A DNA stretch of 64,000 nucleotides from Actinobacteria bacterium OV320 (GCA_001298545.1 LJCX01000024.1:62001-126000); one strand, 5' to 3'. Counted from the first letter of the stretch, positions 1 to 10,949 are shown. Numbers and translations are program-made. The notes: a model not told the origin generated them from the letters alone.

Positions 1-1198
1 GCAGCAGGGGCGTGTGGTCGGTCGCGGTGCAGTGGCCCCGGGCGTGTGCGTCGACCTCGGCGGCGAAGGTGGTCAGGGCGCTGCGGACCAGGCGAGCGGT
101 GCCGTCGGGGTGGTGGCAGGCACCCCGGCCCTCGACCAGGCCCGACCAGCGGGCCAGATCGGCGCGGACGGTGCCCTGGGGGCCCGGTGCGGCGAGGGTA
201 CGGAAAGCGCCGGCGATGCGGGGGAGGCCGTTGAGGCAGGGGCCGCACTGGCCGGCCGACTGGAGGGCGAGATAGCGCAGGACGCGCGCGGTCTCGGCGA
301 GGCCGCAGCGGTCGACGGGCAGCGCGGCGAGCACGCCCGCACCCAAGTAGCTGGCATCCAGGGCCAGTTCGGCTGCCTCCGGGGCCGGTATCCAGGTGCC
401 GTGGTAACCGCCGACCAGCACCGCCCGGGCGCCTTCCAGCGGCAGCAGTCGCCCCAGGGGCAGGCCGTAGGGCGCCTCCACCACCCGGGGTTCGCGGCCC
501 GGCACATGGACCGTGCACAGCGCGCTGCCGGGCTGGGCCGGGGTACCGGCGGTGCGGTACCAGTCGGCGCCGTAGCGGGCAACCAGCGCGAGGTGGGCCA
601 GGGTCTCGACGTTCTGTACGAGGGTCGGGGCCCGGTGCACCCCGCGCTCGCGGACCGGCGGGCGCTGGTGGGTGGGCAGGGCCGCGCCGCCGGAGACGTA
701 CCGGGCGAGGGCTGCGGCCTGGCCGGAGAGGAACGACTTGGGCAGGCGGACGACCTTCACCGGCAGCGGGTCCGCGGTGCGCCGGGCGAGGGCGGATTCC
801 AGCCAGATCACGCCGTCTTCGACGGCGAGGTACGCCTCCCCCGCGCCGACCGTACGGGCCGCCAGCTGGAGCCCGTCCAGGACGAGATGGGGCGACAGGC
901 GCAGCAGTGTCCTGTCCTTGCGGCTGGCCGGTTCGCCCTCGGCGCCGTTGGCCACGACGACGGGAGCGCGGCCGGTACGCCGGCCGGCCTGGGCGACGGA
1001 GACGAGCTTGCGGTACGTGGGGAAACCGGCTCCGCCGCGCCCGGTGAGGCCGGACTCGGCGACCGTGCGGAGCAGGATCTCGGGGTCGCCGTGCGCCGGC
1101 GGGCCGTAACGCTGGTGATGGGTGGCCAGGTCGGCCGGGGTGGCGCCGGGGGCGAGGAGACGTGGCGGCATGTGGAGGTCCGGGAAGGTGGCGGTCAC
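1..1198 (-). CDS. NuoF-like NADH:quinone oxidoreductase 51-kDa family protein, C-terminus cut by window edge
   Basis: The reading frame starts at GTG 1198, whose GTGA overlaps the stop of the gene upstream, and runs off the window at base 1, so the C-terminus is missing. Residues 53-61 (GRGGAGFPT) and the following N-G-A-E-G-E-P...KDR segment match the FMN/NADH site of NuoF. Residues 314-321 read S-A-G-Q-C-G-P-C: this aligns with the NuoF 4Fe-4S motif C-G-x-C-x-P-C, but the first cysteine is Ala315. A later Cys (GACHHPDG) could be the distal ligand. The gene is not in a complex I operon; it is the last visible gene of a redox operon with a ferric-reductase-like membrane protein and an ApbE homologue. 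It probably moves electrons between a soluble carrier and the membrane partner (inference). Electron donor and acceptor are unknown. Confidence 0.85.
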   Translation of the reverse strand, partial: MTATFPDLHMPPRLLAPGATPADLATHHQRYGPPAHGDPEILLRTVAESGLTGRGGAGFPTYRKLVSVAQAGRRTGRAPVVVANGAEGEPASRKDRTLLRLSPHLVLDGLQLAARTVGAGEAYLAVEDGVIWLESALARRTADPLPVKVVRLPKSFLSGQAAALARYVSGGAALPTHQRPPVRERGVHRAPTLVQNVETLAHLALVARYGADWYRTAGTPAQPGSALCTVHVPGREPRVVEAPYGLPLGRLLPLEGARAVLVGGYHGTWIPAPEAAELALDASYLGAGVLAALPVDRCGLAETARVLRYLALQSAGQCGPCLNGLPRIAGAFRTLAAPGPQGTVRADLARWSGLVEGRGACHHPDGTARLVRSALTTFAAEVDAHARGHCTATDHTPLL

Positions 1199-1776
1199 GG
1201 TCGGGCTCCTTCGGCGGTGCGCAGGACGGCGGCGGGGGTGCGGCGCCCGGCGCGGGCGGCGCGGGCGAGGCGGGCGGCGAAGGCGGCCACCGCCGCGGCC
1301 ACGCAGGCGACGGTCAGCCAGGTCATCCAGTCGGCGCCGGTGTCCGTGCCGATGCCGATGCCGTGGACGAGCGCGACGGGCCAGGAGACGTATGCCAGCC
1401 GGTGGACGGTCCGCCAGGTGCGGTGGCCGAGGCGTTCCCGCAGCAGGCTGGTGACCAGGACCGCGAGCATCAGGTCCAGGGCGACCGTGCCGAGGCCGAG
1501 CCAGAGGGGCTGGTAGTCGCCGACGAAGGGGACGAGGACGTCCACGACGGTGATGTCGACATAGCCGTCCACGACCGCGGTGGTGATGTGCAGGGCCAGG
1601 AACGCCGTCGCGGAGAGGGAGAGCGTGCGGTGCAGGCTCATCGTGCCGAAACGCGGGAGCCCAGGGAGCCGGGTTCTCGACCGGACCGCGATTCCCAGCA
1701 GGACGACGACCGTGAAGAGGACGAGGCAGACGGCACCGGTGGCACGGTTGGCGTACCAGAGGGTCTCGGAGGTCAC
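1195..1776 (-). CDS. Ferric-reductase-like transmembrane protein
   Basis: This is a 193-aa integral membrane protein starting at GTG 1776, whose GTGA overlaps the stop of the apbE-like gene. It has about five hydrophobic helices. Conserved histidines sit in helices (for example SLHRTLSL, ALHIT and VHRLAYV), as expected of b-type heme ligands in the ferric-reductase-like/cytochrome b family. It lacks the cytosolic FAD/NAD domain of full ferric reductases; the NuoF-like protein encoded just downstream could supply that function. Stop and start codons overlap on both sides, so translation is probably coupled. A quinone or extracytoplasmic flavin acceptor is possible but not shown. Confidence 0.8.
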   Translation of the reverse strand: MTSETLWYANRATGAVCLVLFTVVVLLGIAVRSRTRLPGLPRFGTMSLHRTLSLSATAFLALHITTAVVDGYVDITVVDVLVPFVGDYQPLWLGLGTVALDLMLAVLVTSLLRERLGHRTWRTVHRLAYVSWPVALVHGIGIGTDTGADWMTWLTVACVAAAVAAFAARLARAARAGRRTPAAVLRTAEGARP

Positions 1777-2750
1777 GCCGCCGCCTCCTGTGGCGGAGCG
1801 GCCGACGTGGGCCAGCCGGGCGTGGTGGCGACGGTGCCGTTCTGGGCCACCAGACGCGCCGGCAGGCCCCGCCGTCGCAGCCACCGCTCCGCGCCCGCGC
1901 CCTTCACCAGGGCCGCGGTGCTCGCCGCGTTGGCGTCGGCGCAGGTCGCGGCGGCGACGGAGACCGTGCGCCACGGGGAACGGACCGGCAGACCGGTACG
2001 CGGGTCGACGATGTGGTGCAGGTCGTGGCCGCCGCGCCGCCAGCGCCGGGCGGTGGTGCCCGAGGTGGCCAGGCCGCCACCGCGCAGGCCCACCGCGTCG
2101 TAGGGGCCCTGGGCGGGGGTCTCGTCGACGGATCCCGTGATGTCCTGGACGCGGATCTGCCAGCCGTCCGCCGGGGACTCCCCCGCGACGGCCGTGTCGC
2201 CGCCCAGACTCACCAGGACTCCGCAGCCGGCCGCCGCGGCCAGCGTCCCCGCGGCCCGGTCGGCGGCCCACGCCTTGGCGGTGGCACCCAGGTCGAGGCG
2301 GATGCCCTCGGGGACGGTCACCGTGCCGGTCGCCCGGTCCAGGCGCACGGCACGCCACCCCGGGGTGCGCCGGACCGTGAGCCGGACCGGACGGTCGTCC
2401 TCGCGGACGAGGGTGAAGTCGCGGTCGTAGCCGAGGGCGTCCATCGCGGAGCCGACGGTGGGGTCGACCGTCCCGTCGGTGGCCTCGGCCGCGCGCAGGG
2501 CCACGTCGAGGGCCTCGGCGAGCAGCGGGCTGACCCGGACCGGGCGGCCGGCGGTGCCGTCGAGGGCGGCCAGTTCGGAGTCGGCGCGGAAGCGGCTGCA
2601 CGCCGCGTCGACCTCGGCGAGATGCCGGACGAGGAGCAGGTTGCACGACTCCAGCAGGGCCGGGTCGGTGACGACCAGACGGACCGTGGTGCCGAGGGCC
2701 CGCCACTGCGCGGCGGCCGTGGTGCGGGACCCGGGGGAGGCGCTCATCAC
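1773..2750 (-). CDS. ApbE-like FAD:protein FMN transferase
   Basis: The 325-aa product matches the ApbE family, which uses FAD to attach FMN covalently to Thr/Ser of flavoproteins on the outer face of the membrane. Visible features are the N-terminal LGTTVRL strand, the DALGYDRDF segment, the IRLDLGATAKAWAADRA motif (family GxxKGxAxD region), and the C-terminal HHIVDPRTGLPV block typical of ApbE. The start is GTG 2750 or ATG 2747; both overlap the stop of the upstream gene. There is no obvious signal peptide. The expected acceptor, an FMN-binding protein with an SGAT-like motif, is not evident in the window; the upstream Ser-rich protein is not a recognisable FMN-binding domain. Confidence 0.88.
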   Translation of the reverse strand: MMSASPGSRTTAAAQWRALGTTVRLVVTDPALLESCNLLLVRHLAEVDAACSRFRADSELAALDGTAGRPVRVSPLLAEALDVALRAAEATDGTVDPTVGSAMDALGYDRDFTLVREDDRPVRLTVRRTPGWRAVRLDRATGTVTVPEGIRLDLGATAKAWAADRAAGTLAAAAGCGVLVSLGGDTAVAGESPADGWQIRVQDITGSVDETPAQGPYDAVGLRGGGLATSGTTARRWRRGGHDLHHIVDPRTGLPVRSPWRTVSVAAATCADANAASTAALVKGAGAERWLRRRGLPARLVAQNGTVATTPGWPTSAAPPQEAAA

Positions 2751-3145
2751 GACGCTCCCGAGGTGGAGTCGGCGGAGCCGCCGGAGGAGGAGGTGAGACC
2801 GCTGTCCGACGAGGAGCTGCCGCTGTCGGAGGACGACGAACTGCTCGACGAACTGCTCGACGAGGAGTCCGTACCACTGTCGGTGCTGCTGCTGTCGGTA
2901 CTGCTGCCGTCGGTTGTACCGGTGTCCGTGGAACCGCTGTCCGAGCTGGAGTCGGAGCTGGAGCTGGAGCTGGGGTTGCTGCTCGTGCCGCTCGCCGTCG
3001 TCCCGGCGTCGGCCTGCAGGGTGCCGACCAGGGCGAACACCCCGGCCGCCGCCGCGAGCGTGACCGCCGCGGCCAGCGCGGCCGTACGCCGCGCACCTTT
3101 GCGGACCGCTGCCGCGGCCCCCCGTTCCTCTTCCCTGGTCGCCAT
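2747..3145 (-). CDS. Small Ser-rich membrane-anchored protein, function unknown
   Basis: This is a 132-aa protein. A basic N-terminus (about residues 1-20) is followed by one hydrophobic segment (about 22-46) that is either a membrane anchor or an uncleaved signal. The rest (about 55-132) is low-complexity Ser/Asp/Gly/Thr, with runs of up to 13 Ser. It begins the redox operon. In comparable actinobacterial operons this position often holds an FMN-binding protein that ApbE modifies; no such domain is visible here, although the tail is very rich in Ser/Thr. It may be a divergent or degenerate acceptor, or a surface linker. The start is ATG 3145. Confidence 0.6.
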   Translation of the reverse strand: MATREEERGAAAAVRKGARRTAALAAAVTLAAAAGVFALVGTLQADAGTTASGTSSNPSSSSSSDSSSDSGSTDTGTTDGSSTDSSSTDSGTDSSSSSSSSSSSSSDSGSSSSDSGLTSSSGGSADSTSGAS

Positions 3146-3273
3146 GACCGTTCCCCTCCGCAGTGACGTTCTGTCACGCCCTACGGTCGGGGAACGGTCT
3201 GAGAGAAGTCTGTGAGGCGGCCCTACGCCCCGACAGAACTCTCTGAGACGTTGCTTTGAATCAGGGCCTCAGA

Positions 3274-4974
3274 TCACGCCGTCAGCCGGGCGATCGCCTC
3301 GTCGACCGTGAGCTCCTCGCGCTCGCCGGTCCTGCGGTCCTTCAGCTCCAGGACGCCCTCGGCGGAGCGGCGGCCCGCCACCAGGATCTTCGGCACGCCC
3401 ATCAGCTCGGAGTCGGTGAACTTCACGCCCGGGGAGACGCCGGCCCGGTCGTCGACCAGGACGCGCAGCCCGGCCGCGCGCAGCTTCTCGGAGACGTCGA
3501 GCGCCAGCTCGGTCTGGAGGGCCTTGCCCGCCGCGACGACGTGCACATCGGCCGGGGCGACCTCGGCGGGCCAGCACAGGCCCTTCTCGTCGGCGCTCTG
3601 CTCGGCGAGGGCCGCGACCGCGCGGGAGACGCCGATGCCGTACGAGCCCATGGTCACGCGGACCGGCTTGCCGTTCTGGCCGAGCACGTCGAGCTTGAGG
3701 GCGTCGGCGTACTTGCGGCCCAGCTGGAAGATGTGGCCGATCTCGATGGCGCGGTCCAGCTTGAGGCCGGTGCCGCACTTCGGGCAGGGGTCGCCCTCCT
3801 GGACGACCACGACGTCGACGTAACCGCCGACCTCGAAGTCCCGGCCCGCGACGACGTTCTTCGCGTGCAGGCCCTCCTTGTTGGCGCCGGTGATCCAGGC
3901 GGTGCCCGGGGCCACGCGCGGGTCGGCGATGTACTTCACCTTGTCCAGACCCTGCGGGCCGACGTAACCGCGCACCAGGTCCGGGCGACCCACGAAGTCC
4001 TCGGCGGTGACCAACTCGACGGCGGCCGGGGCGAAGTGCGCCTCGACCTTGCCCAGGTCGACCTCGCGGTCACCCGGGACGCCCACGGCGACGATCTCGC
4101 CGTCGACCTTCACCAGGAGGTTCTTCAGGGTGGCCGAGGCCGGGACCCCGAGGTGGGCGGCAAGGGTCTCGATGGTGGGGGTGTCCGGGGTGGGGATCTC
4201 CTCGAGAGCGGCCACGCCGTCGGCGTCCACCGGCTTCAACTCGTACGTGATCGCCTCGGTGTTGGCCGCGAAGTCGCAGTTCGGGCAGTCGGCGAAGGTG
4301 TCCTCGCCGGCGCCGGCCGGGGCGAGGAACTCCTCCGACTTGGAGCCGCCCATCGCGCCCGCGGTCGCGGCGCAGATGCGGTAGTCCAGGCCGAGGCGCT
4401 CGAACACCTTCTGGTACGCCTGGCGGTGCAGGGCGTAGGACCGGGCGAGACCCTCGTCCTCGGTGTCGAAGGAGTAGGAGTCCTTCATGAGGAACTCACG
4501 GCCGCGCAGGATGCCGGCCCGGGGGCGGGCCTCGTCACGGAACTTCGTCTGGATCTGGTAGAGGATGACCGGCAGGTCCTTGTACGAGGACGCCTGGTCC
4601 TTCACGATCAGCGTGAAGATCTCCTCGTGGGTGGGGCCGAGGAGGTAGTCGCCGCCCTTGCGGTCCTGGAGGCGGAACAGCTCCGGGCCGTACTCGTCCC
4701 AGCGGCCGGTCGCCTCGTAGGGCTCGCGCGGCAGCAGGGCGGGGAGGCTGACCTCCTGGGCGCCGATCGCGTCCATCTCCTCGCGGACGATGCGCTCCAC
4801 GTTGGCGAGGACCTTCTTGCCGAGCGGCAGCCAGGACCAGATGCCGGCGGCGGTACGGCGGACGTACCCGGCGCGGACGAGGAGCTTGTGGCTCAGGACC
4901 TCGGCGTCCGCAGGGTCGTCGCGCAGCGTCTTCGCCATCAACTGGGACATGCGCTGGACCGGTGCGTTCGCCAT
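3274..4974 (-). CDS. proS: Prolyl-tRNA synthetase (bacterial type)
   Basis: The enzyme is a 566-aa class II aminoacyl-tRNA synthetase that charges tRNA-Pro in the cytoplasm. Motif 2 is visible around [17 protein letters not shown], followed by MKDSYSFD. Motif 3 is [14 protein letters not shown]. Between them lies the YbaK-like editing insertion (roughly residues 230-400), marking the long bacterial form. CPNC and CPKC pairs sit at the edges of the insertion. The length is normal for the family. The ATG at 4974 opens the conserved N-terminus ([20 protein letters not shown]). The gene is unlinked from the operon upstream by a 128-bp gap. Confidence 0.97.
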   Translation of the reverse strand: MANAPVQRMSQLMAKTLRDDPADAEVLSHKLLVRAGYVRRTAAGIWSWLPLGKKVLANVERIVREEMDAIGAQEVSLPALLPREPYEATGRWDEYGPELFRLQDRKGGDYLLGPTHEEIFTLIVKDQASSYKDLPVILYQIQTKFRDEARPRAGILRGREFLMKDSYSFDTEDEGLARSYALHRQAYQKVFERLGLDYRICAATAGAMGGSKSEEFLAPAGAGEDTFADCPNCDFAANTEAITYELKPVDADGVAALEEIPTPDTPTIETLAAHLGVPASATLKNLLVKVDGEIVAVGVPGDREVDLGKVEAHFAPAAVELVTAEDFVGRPDLVRGYVGPQGLDKVKYIADPRVAPGTAWITGANKEGLHAKNVVAGRDFEVGGYVDVVVVQEGDPCPKCGTGLKLDRAIEIGHIFQLGRKYADALKLDVLGQNGKPVRVTMGSYGIGVSRAVAALAEQSADEKGLCWPAEVAPADVHVVAAGKALQTELALDVSEKLRAAGLRVLVDDRAGVSPGVKFTDSELMGVPKILVAGRRSAEGVLELKDRRTGEREELTVDEAIARLTA

Positions 4975-5080
4975 GGTTCTCGTACTCCTGCCGAAGGGGG
5001 CCCCCGCTCGAGCGCCACCGAGAGCGGGGGAGGGTGTTGGCTAGGAGGTTAGCCGGGGAGCGTGGCGGGCCGGAAATCCG

Positions 5081-5611
5081 TTATCCGCGCAGGAGGGGGA
5101 GCGGGGCCCCCATCACCGCGTACGGACGGGGAGCGCTGGGGAACAGGACGCGGCGGGCCAGGTCCTGGTAGCCCAGGGAGTGGTAGAGCGCCCGGGCGGG
5201 GCTCTCGGTGTCGATCGCGGAGAGGATCGAGCGGGGCTGGCTCGCGGTGTCGGTGATCGTGGTGATCAGGGCCCGGCCCGCGCCGCGGTTCTGGTGGGCG
5301 GGGTGGACGTGCAGTTCCGTGATCACGAAGGAGTCGTCCAGCCACTGCTCGTTGCCCTGGGCCCGGAGGTAGGGCTGCACGACCGTCGACCACCAGTGGG
5401 CCCGGTCGTTGGGCATGCCGTAGACGAAGCCGACGAGCCGCTCTCCGACGGTCGCGCCGAAGGCTCTCGCGCCCGGGTGCGCCATGTGGCGCAGGACGAT
5501 CTGCCGGCGGACGGCCACCTCGTCGGGGCCCAGTCCGAAGGCGATCGCCTGTACGGCCAGGGCCTCGTCCACATGGGCGGGGAGGTCCAAGGGGCCGATC
5601 ACGAGGTCCAT
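5081..5611 (-). CDS. GNAT-family N-acetyltransferase
   Basis: The 176-aa protein is a single GNAT domain. The acetyl-CoA loop is visible as HPAHQNRGAGRALI (Q/RxxGxG/A) after the LHVHP strand, followed by the SAIDTESPARALYHSLGYQDL segment typical of the domain's end. The acceptor substrate is unknown. The gene lies 22 bp downstream of a second GNAT gene on the same strand, so the two are probably co-transcribed. ATG 5611 is the first start. Confidence 0.88.
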   Translation of the reverse strand: MDLVIGPLDLPAHVDEALAVQAIAFGLGPDEVAVRRQIVLRHMAHPGARAFGATVGERLVGFVYGMPNDRAHWWSTVVQPYLRAQGNEQWLDDSFVITELHVHPAHQNRGAGRALITTITDTASQPRSILSAIDTESPARALYHSLGYQDLARRVLFPSAPRPYAVMGAPLPLLRG

Positions 5612-5632
5612 GGCGGGGAGCCTACAGGGGCC

Positions 5633-6481
5633 TCAAAAGAGGACGCTCATGAAGGCGCCGACCTCTTGGAAGCCCACCCTCCTGTACGTGCGCCTCGCCG
5701 TGGTGTTGAAGTCGTTCACGTAGAGACTGACCACCGGGGCCACGTCGGCCAGGGCGTAGCGCAGGACCGCGGCCATGCCGGGGGCGGCCAGGCCCTGGCC
5801 CCGGTACTCCGGGGCCACCCACACGCCCTGGATCTGGCAGGCGTGGGAGGTCGCCGCGCCGATCTCCGCCTTGAAGGCGACCCTGCCCCGGTCGTCGAGG
5901 CGGGCGAACGAGCGGCCGGAGCCGACGAGTTCGGCCACCCGGGCCTGGTAGAGCAGGCCTCCGTCGCCGGCCATCGGGGAGACGCCGACCTCCTCGGTGA
6001 ACATCGCCACGCACGCGGGCATGATCGTGTCCATCTCGTCCTTGCGGATGCGGCGGACGTAGGGATCCGGGGCGGTGTCGGCGGGCATGCGGTCGGTGAC
6101 CATGAGGGGCTGCCGGGTGCGGACCTCGCGGGCCGGGCCCCAGTGGGGTTCGAGGAGGCGCCACAGCTGGGTCGTCGGCTCGGCGGGGCCGACGATCGAG
6201 GAGCAGCGGCGGCCCGCCCGGCGGGCGCGGTCGGCGAAGGCGCGCACCGCTCTCGGTGTCGCGCAGATCGGGACGAGGTTGGCGCCCGCGTAGCACAGGG
6301 ACGTCAGCATGCCGTCCTCGTACCAGCCCCACATCTCGCCGCCGAGGCGCCACGGGTCGAGGCCCGCGACCTGTACCCGTGACGTGACGAAGGCGTTGGC
6401 GACCGGCTCGCGGTCGAGGACGGCGAGCGCGGCGTCCAGGTCGCTCGGTTCGAGGACCCGGGAGGTGGTCTGGGTCAACAC
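5633..6481 (-). CDS. GNAT-family N-acetyltransferase with DUF4081-type N-terminal half
   Basis: This 282-aa protein has a divergent acetyltransferase-like N-terminal half (about residues 10-130, DUF4081 type) and a C-terminal GNAT domain. The CoA-binding loop is GVWVAPEYRGQGLAAPGM, followed by SLYVNDFNTTARRTYRRVGF. The arrangement is common in actinobacteria next to proS and ispG. The substrate is unknown. It is the first gene of a two-gene unit with the 176-aa GNAT. The start at 6481 gives the MLTQTTSRVLEPSDL N-terminus. Confidence 0.86.
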   Translation of the reverse strand: MLTQTTSRVLEPSDLDAALAVLDREPVANAFVTSRVQVAGLDPWRLGGEMWGWYEDGMLTSLCYAGANLVPICATPRAVRAFADRARRAGRRCSSIVGPAEPTTQLWRLLEPHWGPAREVRTRQPLMVTDRMPADTAPDPYVRRIRKDEMDTIMPACVAMFTEEVGVSPMAGDGGLLYQARVAELVGSGRSFARLDDRGRVAFKAEIGAATSHACQIQGVWVAPEYRGQGLAAPGMAAVLRYALADVAPVVSLYVNDFNTTARRTYRRVGFQEVGAFMSVLF

Positions 6482-6602
6482 GCGCGGGGCCTCACACTCA
6501 GGTCTGCTGGTCCCCGCACTGTACCTGCGGAAGCTGGGCGGTGCCGACCTGCGTTCAGCCGGCGTTCGTCTGCCGTGACCGTCGGGTGTCGTGCCGTCCC
6601 CT

Positions 6603-6627
6603 GGGGGGGGCCGCCCCCCCCCCCCCC
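6603..6627. repeat. G8 / C14 homopolymer tract
   Basis: G8 at 6603-6610, CCG at 6611-6613 and C14 at 6614-6627. The runs are complementary and could fold back, acting as a crude terminator-like stem. A C14 run is slippage-prone in replication and sequencing, so the exact count is uncertain. Confidence 0.85.
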
Positions 6628-6661
6628 GCTGTCGGCCTGAACGGCCTCGTCCTCAATCGCC

Positions 6662-6734
6662 GGACGGGCTGGACACACCTGCCCGACCCAGAAGCGCGGG
6701 ACGGGCTGGACACACCTGCCCCGCCCAGAAGCGC
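6662..6734. repeat. Two-copy 36-bp tandem repeat (37-bp period)
   Basis: Copies at 6662-6697 and 6699-6734 differ at two positions (GCCCGACCC versus GCCCCGCCC). A third truncated copy begins at 6736. The unit starts GGACGGGCTGGACACACC and ends GAAGCGC. It lies outside genes; function unknown. Confidence 0.85.
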
Positions 6735-6846
6735 GGGACGGCCTCGCCCCCCACCACCACACAGGCGGGATGCACCCGACCCTGCGCAGAAGTTCAGAAC
6801 GGCCGCCCGTCGTCCTCGAATATCCGACCGGCGGCGATGGTTCTCG

Positions 6847-8004
<1,158 letters not shown>

Positions 8005-8220
8005 CTGCTGTGCAACCCCAAGTCGTGGATCAAGGCCCAGGTCCCGTCTTCAGGCGGGTTCCCGGCTTCGAGATTACGGCACCGGCCCGGGCGCGAGCAC
8101 TCCCCCACCTCCAAACCACTCGGCGGGGGGACCCAGGCCGGCCGTCGAACCCACTCGATGGAAGGCGGCCCGGAACATATCGTCCCGGGCCGCCGCGAAC
8201 CGCGTGTGACGAGAGGGTGG

Positions 8221-9525
8221 CTAGGAGATGCGCACCGGGTTCACCACGTCCGCGATGAGGACCAGCACGGTGAAGCAGATGAAGATGCCCGCCACCACGT
8301 ACGCCACCGGCATCAGCTTCGCCACGTCGAACGGGCCCGGGTCCGGCCTGCGCAGGACCTTGGCCAGGTTGCGGCGCAGGGATTCCCACAGGGCGCCCGC
8401 GATGTGCCCGCCGTCCAGCGGCAGCAGCGGGAGCATGTTGAAGAGGAACAGGGAGAGGTTGAAGCCCGCGACCAGCATCACGGCCATGGCCAGCTGCTGC
8501 GAGGCCGGGATGTCCAGGGTGAAGATCTCCCCGCCGACGCGGGCCGCGCCGACCACGCCCATGGGCGAGTCCGGCTCGCGCGGAGCGCCGTCGAAGGCGG
8601 CGTTCCACAGGGCCGGGATCTTGCCGGGGAGGGCGGCGATGGAGTCGACGGCCTCGCCCACCCGGTCGGTCATCCAGGACACGGAGTCACCGAAGTCCTG
8701 CTTGACGACGCCGGTGGCCGCGCTGAAGCCGAGGAAGCCGGCCTTGATGTACTCGCCCTGGACGTAGGTCCCGTCGGAGTCCTTCTTGGCGACCTGGTTG
8801 GTGGCGATCGTCGTGTGCAGGGTCAGTTCCTTGCCGTCCCGGTCGACGACGATGGCCACCTCCTTGCCGGCGCTGACCCGGATCAGGTCGGAGAGCGTGT
8901 TCCACTCGTCCGTCTTCTGGCCGGCGAAGGAGACGATCTTGTCGCCGGGCTTCATGCCGGCGGCCGCGGCCGGGGAGGCCGGGTCGGTCGACCTGCACTC
9001 GTCGCGGTTCTGGCTCTGCGAGATGACGCAGGGCGAGACCGAGGAGACGGTGGTGGTCTGCTGCTGGATGCCGAAGCCCATCAGGACGGTGAGGAACAGG
9101 CCCACCGCGAGCACCAGGTTCATGAACGGGCCCGCGAACATCACGATGACCCGTTTCCACGGCTTGCGCGTGTAGAACATGCGCGTCTCGTCGCCCGGCT
9201 GGAGCTCCTCGTACGCGGCCGAGCGGGCGTCCTCGATCATGCCGCGCCAGGGTGAGGTGGAGCGGGCCGTGATCCGGCCGTCGTCGCCCGGCGGGAACAT
9301 GCCGATCATGCGGATGTAGCCGCCGAAGGGGATCGCCTTGACGCCGTACTCGGTCTCGCCCTTCTTCCGGGAGAAGATCGTCGGGCCGAAGCCGACCATG
9401 TACTGCGGAACCCGGATGCCGAAGAGCTTGGCCGTGGACAGGTGTCCCAGCTCGTGCCAGGCGATCGAGATCAGCAGGCCGACCGCGAAGACGACTATGC
9501 CGAGGATCATCATCAGGGCTGTCAT
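8221..9525 (-). CDS. RseP-like site-2 membrane metalloprotease (M50)
   Basis: The 434-aa protein starts at ATG 9525, overlapping the dxr stop as ATGA. The zinc motif HELGH is at residues 24-28 in the first transmembrane helix; the second metal site lies in the late [12 protein letters not shown] segment. One PDZ domain is recognisable (about 190-280, ending in [14 protein letters not shown]). The family cuts membrane-embedded anti-sigma factors and signal-peptide remnants. The substrate here is unknown; two ECF systems with membrane partners lie later in the window, but no link is shown. Confidence 0.94.
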   Translation of the reverse strand: MTALMMILGIVVFAVGLLISIAWHELGHLSTAKLFGIRVPQYMVGFGPTIFSRKKGETEYGVKAIPFGGYIRMIGMFPPGDDGRITARSTSPWRGMIEDARSAAYEELQPGDETRMFYTRKPWKRVIVMFAGPFMNLVLAVGLFLTVLMGFGIQQQTTTVSSVSPCVISQSQNRDECRSTDPASPAAAAGMKPGDKIVSFAGQKTDEWNTLSDLIRVSAGKEVAIVVDRDGKELTLHTTIATNQVAKKDSDGTYVQGEYIKAGFLGFSAATGVVKQDFGDSVSWMTDRVGEAVDSIAALPGKIPALWNAAFDGAPREPDSPMGVVGAARVGGEIFTLDIPASQQLAMAVMLVAGFNLSLFLFNMLPLLPLDGGHIAGALWESLRRNLAKVLRRPDPGPFDVAKLMPVAYVVAGIFICFTVLVLIADVVNPVRIS

Positions 9526-10775
9526 GCACGCGCCTCCGCGGTAGCCGTCAGTTCCTGGGACCGGGCCCGTGCCCAGGTCTCCGCTTCGAGGACGTCCGAC
9601 ACGGTGAGTGAAGTTCCCGTCGCCGGCGTGCCGTGCTCCTGCACGACCCGGGTGACGGTCTCCATGATCCCGTTGAACGGGAGGGCGCCCTTGCGGAACG
9701 CCTCCACACACTCCTCGTTGGCGGCATTGAACACCGCCGGGGCCGTGCCCGCGAGCTCGCCCACGTGCCGGGCGAGGTTCACCGAGGGGAAGGCCTCGTT
9801 GTCGAGCGGGAAGAACTCCCACGTCGACGCCGTGCTCCAGTCGAAGGCGGGCGCCGCGTCGGGGACACGCCGGGGCCAGCCCAGACCGACGGCGATCGGC
9901 CCTCCCATGTCGGGGGGCGTCGCCTGGGCCAGCGTCGATCCGTCCGTGAACTCCACCATCGAGTGGACATACGACTGAGGATGCACGACGACCTCAATGC
10001 GGTCGAAGGGAATGTCGTAGAGGAGGTGCGCCTCGATGACTTCCAGCCCCTTGTTGACCAGGGTCGCGGAGTTGATCGTGATCACCGGGCCCATGGACCA
10101 GGTCGGGTGGGCGAGGGCTTCCTCGACCGTCACGTTCGCCAGCTGCTGCTTGGTGCGGCCCCGGAAGGGGCCGCCGGAGGCGGTGACGACCAGCTTGCGC
10201 ACGTCCGCGCGGGTGCCGGCGGCGAGAGCCTGGAAGAGGGCCGCGTGCTCGGAGTCCACCGGGATGATCTGGCCGGGCTCGGCCAGCGCCTTGACCAGCG
10301 GGCCGCCGACGATGAGCGATTCCTTGTTGGCGAGCGCGAGGGTGCGGCCGGCCTCCAGGGCGGCGAGGGTGGGCGCGAGGCCGATGGAGCCGGTGATGCC
10401 GTTGAGGACGGTGTGGCAGTCGGAGGCGGCGAGCAGGCTGGCGGCCTCCGGGCCGGCCAGGATCTCGGGGAGCGGCTCCCCCGTCCCGTACTCGGCGGCG
10501 AGGGCCTCGCGCAGGGCCGCCACGACGTCCTCGCGGGCGACCGCGACGGTCCGTACCCGCAGCCTGCGGGCCTGCTCGGCGAGGAGGGCGACCCGGCCGC
10601 CGTTGGCGGACAGGCCGGTCACCCGGAAGCGGTCCGGGTTGCGCAGCACGAGGTCGATGGCCTGGGTGCCGATCGAACCGGTGGAGCCGAGGATCACCAC
10701 GTCCTTCGGGCCGTCGCCCGCGACCGGGTCGTAGACGAGGTGCGGGTCGGCGAGGGGGGCTGGACTGTCGCTCAT
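9522..10775 (-). CDS. dxr: 1-deoxy-D-xylulose 5-phosphate reductoisomerase (MEP pathway)
   Basis: The 417-aa enzyme converts DXP to MEP with NADPH. Visible are the Rossmann motif [12 protein letters not shown], the LALANKESL loop, the metal-binding DSEH segment, TASGGPFRG, and the [11 protein letters not shown] loop over the active site. The chosen start is ATG 10775 just after a G-rich stretch; the longer frame to 10940 would add an unconserved tail across the promoter region. Its stop overlaps the protease start, so the two are translationally coupled. Confidence 0.97.
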   Translation of the reverse strand: MSDSPAPLADPHLVYDPVAGDGPKDVVILGSTGSIGTQAIDLVLRNPDRFRVTGLSANGGRVALLAEQARRLRVRTVAVAREDVVAALREALAAEYGTGEPLPEILAGPEAASLLAASDCHTVLNGITGSIGLAPTLAALEAGRTLALANKESLIVGGPLVKALAEPGQIIPVDSEHAALFQALAAGTRADVRKLVVTASGGPFRGRTKQQLANVTVEEALAHPTWSMGPVITINSATLVNKGLEVIEAHLLYDIPFDRIEVVVHPQSYVHSMVEFTDGSTLAQATPPDMGGPIAVGLGWPRRVPDAAPAFDWSTASTWEFFPLDNEAFPSVNLARHVGELAGTAPAVFNAANEECVEAFRKGALPFNGIMETVTRVVQEHGTPATGTSLTVSDVLEAETWARARSQELTATAEARA

Positions 10776-10888
10776 CCCCCCATTGTTGCCGCAACGGGTG
10801 TGCGGCAGGACCGGGGTGTCCCCCCGGGAGGGTCCACCGGTCGCGTACACCCCACCCCGCACGGCCGAAGGTGGTCGACAGTGTGCAT

Positions 10889-10949
10889 TTCGTATCGTCC
10901 GCTGTACGAAGTTTTCCGCATGATTTCCCATATAGATCACTTGGTCTAT
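10889..10949 (+). promoter_or_regulatory. AT-rich upstream region with two inverted repeats, probable control region of the conjugation-like operon
   Basis: TTCGTA (10889-10894) and TACGAA (10905-10910) are perfect inverted arms around a 10-nt spacer. Downstream, atagatcacttggtctat (10932-10949) is an imperfect palindrome with 6 of 7 bases matching in each arm. The stretch from about 10880 to 10980 is visibly AT-richer than the surrounding DNA and precedes the ATG at 11020. Which of these binds a regulator, or forms promoter elements, is inference. Confidence 0.5.

Larger units (their letters stand above)
6482..6846. other. Gene-free spacer with homopolymer run and tandem repeat
   Basis: The 365-bp gap between ispG and the GNAT pair has no credible gene. 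It contains eight G followed almost directly by fourteen C (6603-6627) and a 36-bp tandem repeat (6662-6734). The remainder includes a GGCCTCGTCCTCAATCGCCGG stretch of the type often found between Streptomyces genes. I saw no clear terminator with a T-run. Confidence 0.7.

Noticed and set aside
1..1198. Complex I (nuo) operon
   Set aside because: No other nuo subunit genes are present and the neighbours are ApbE and ferric-reductase-like genes.
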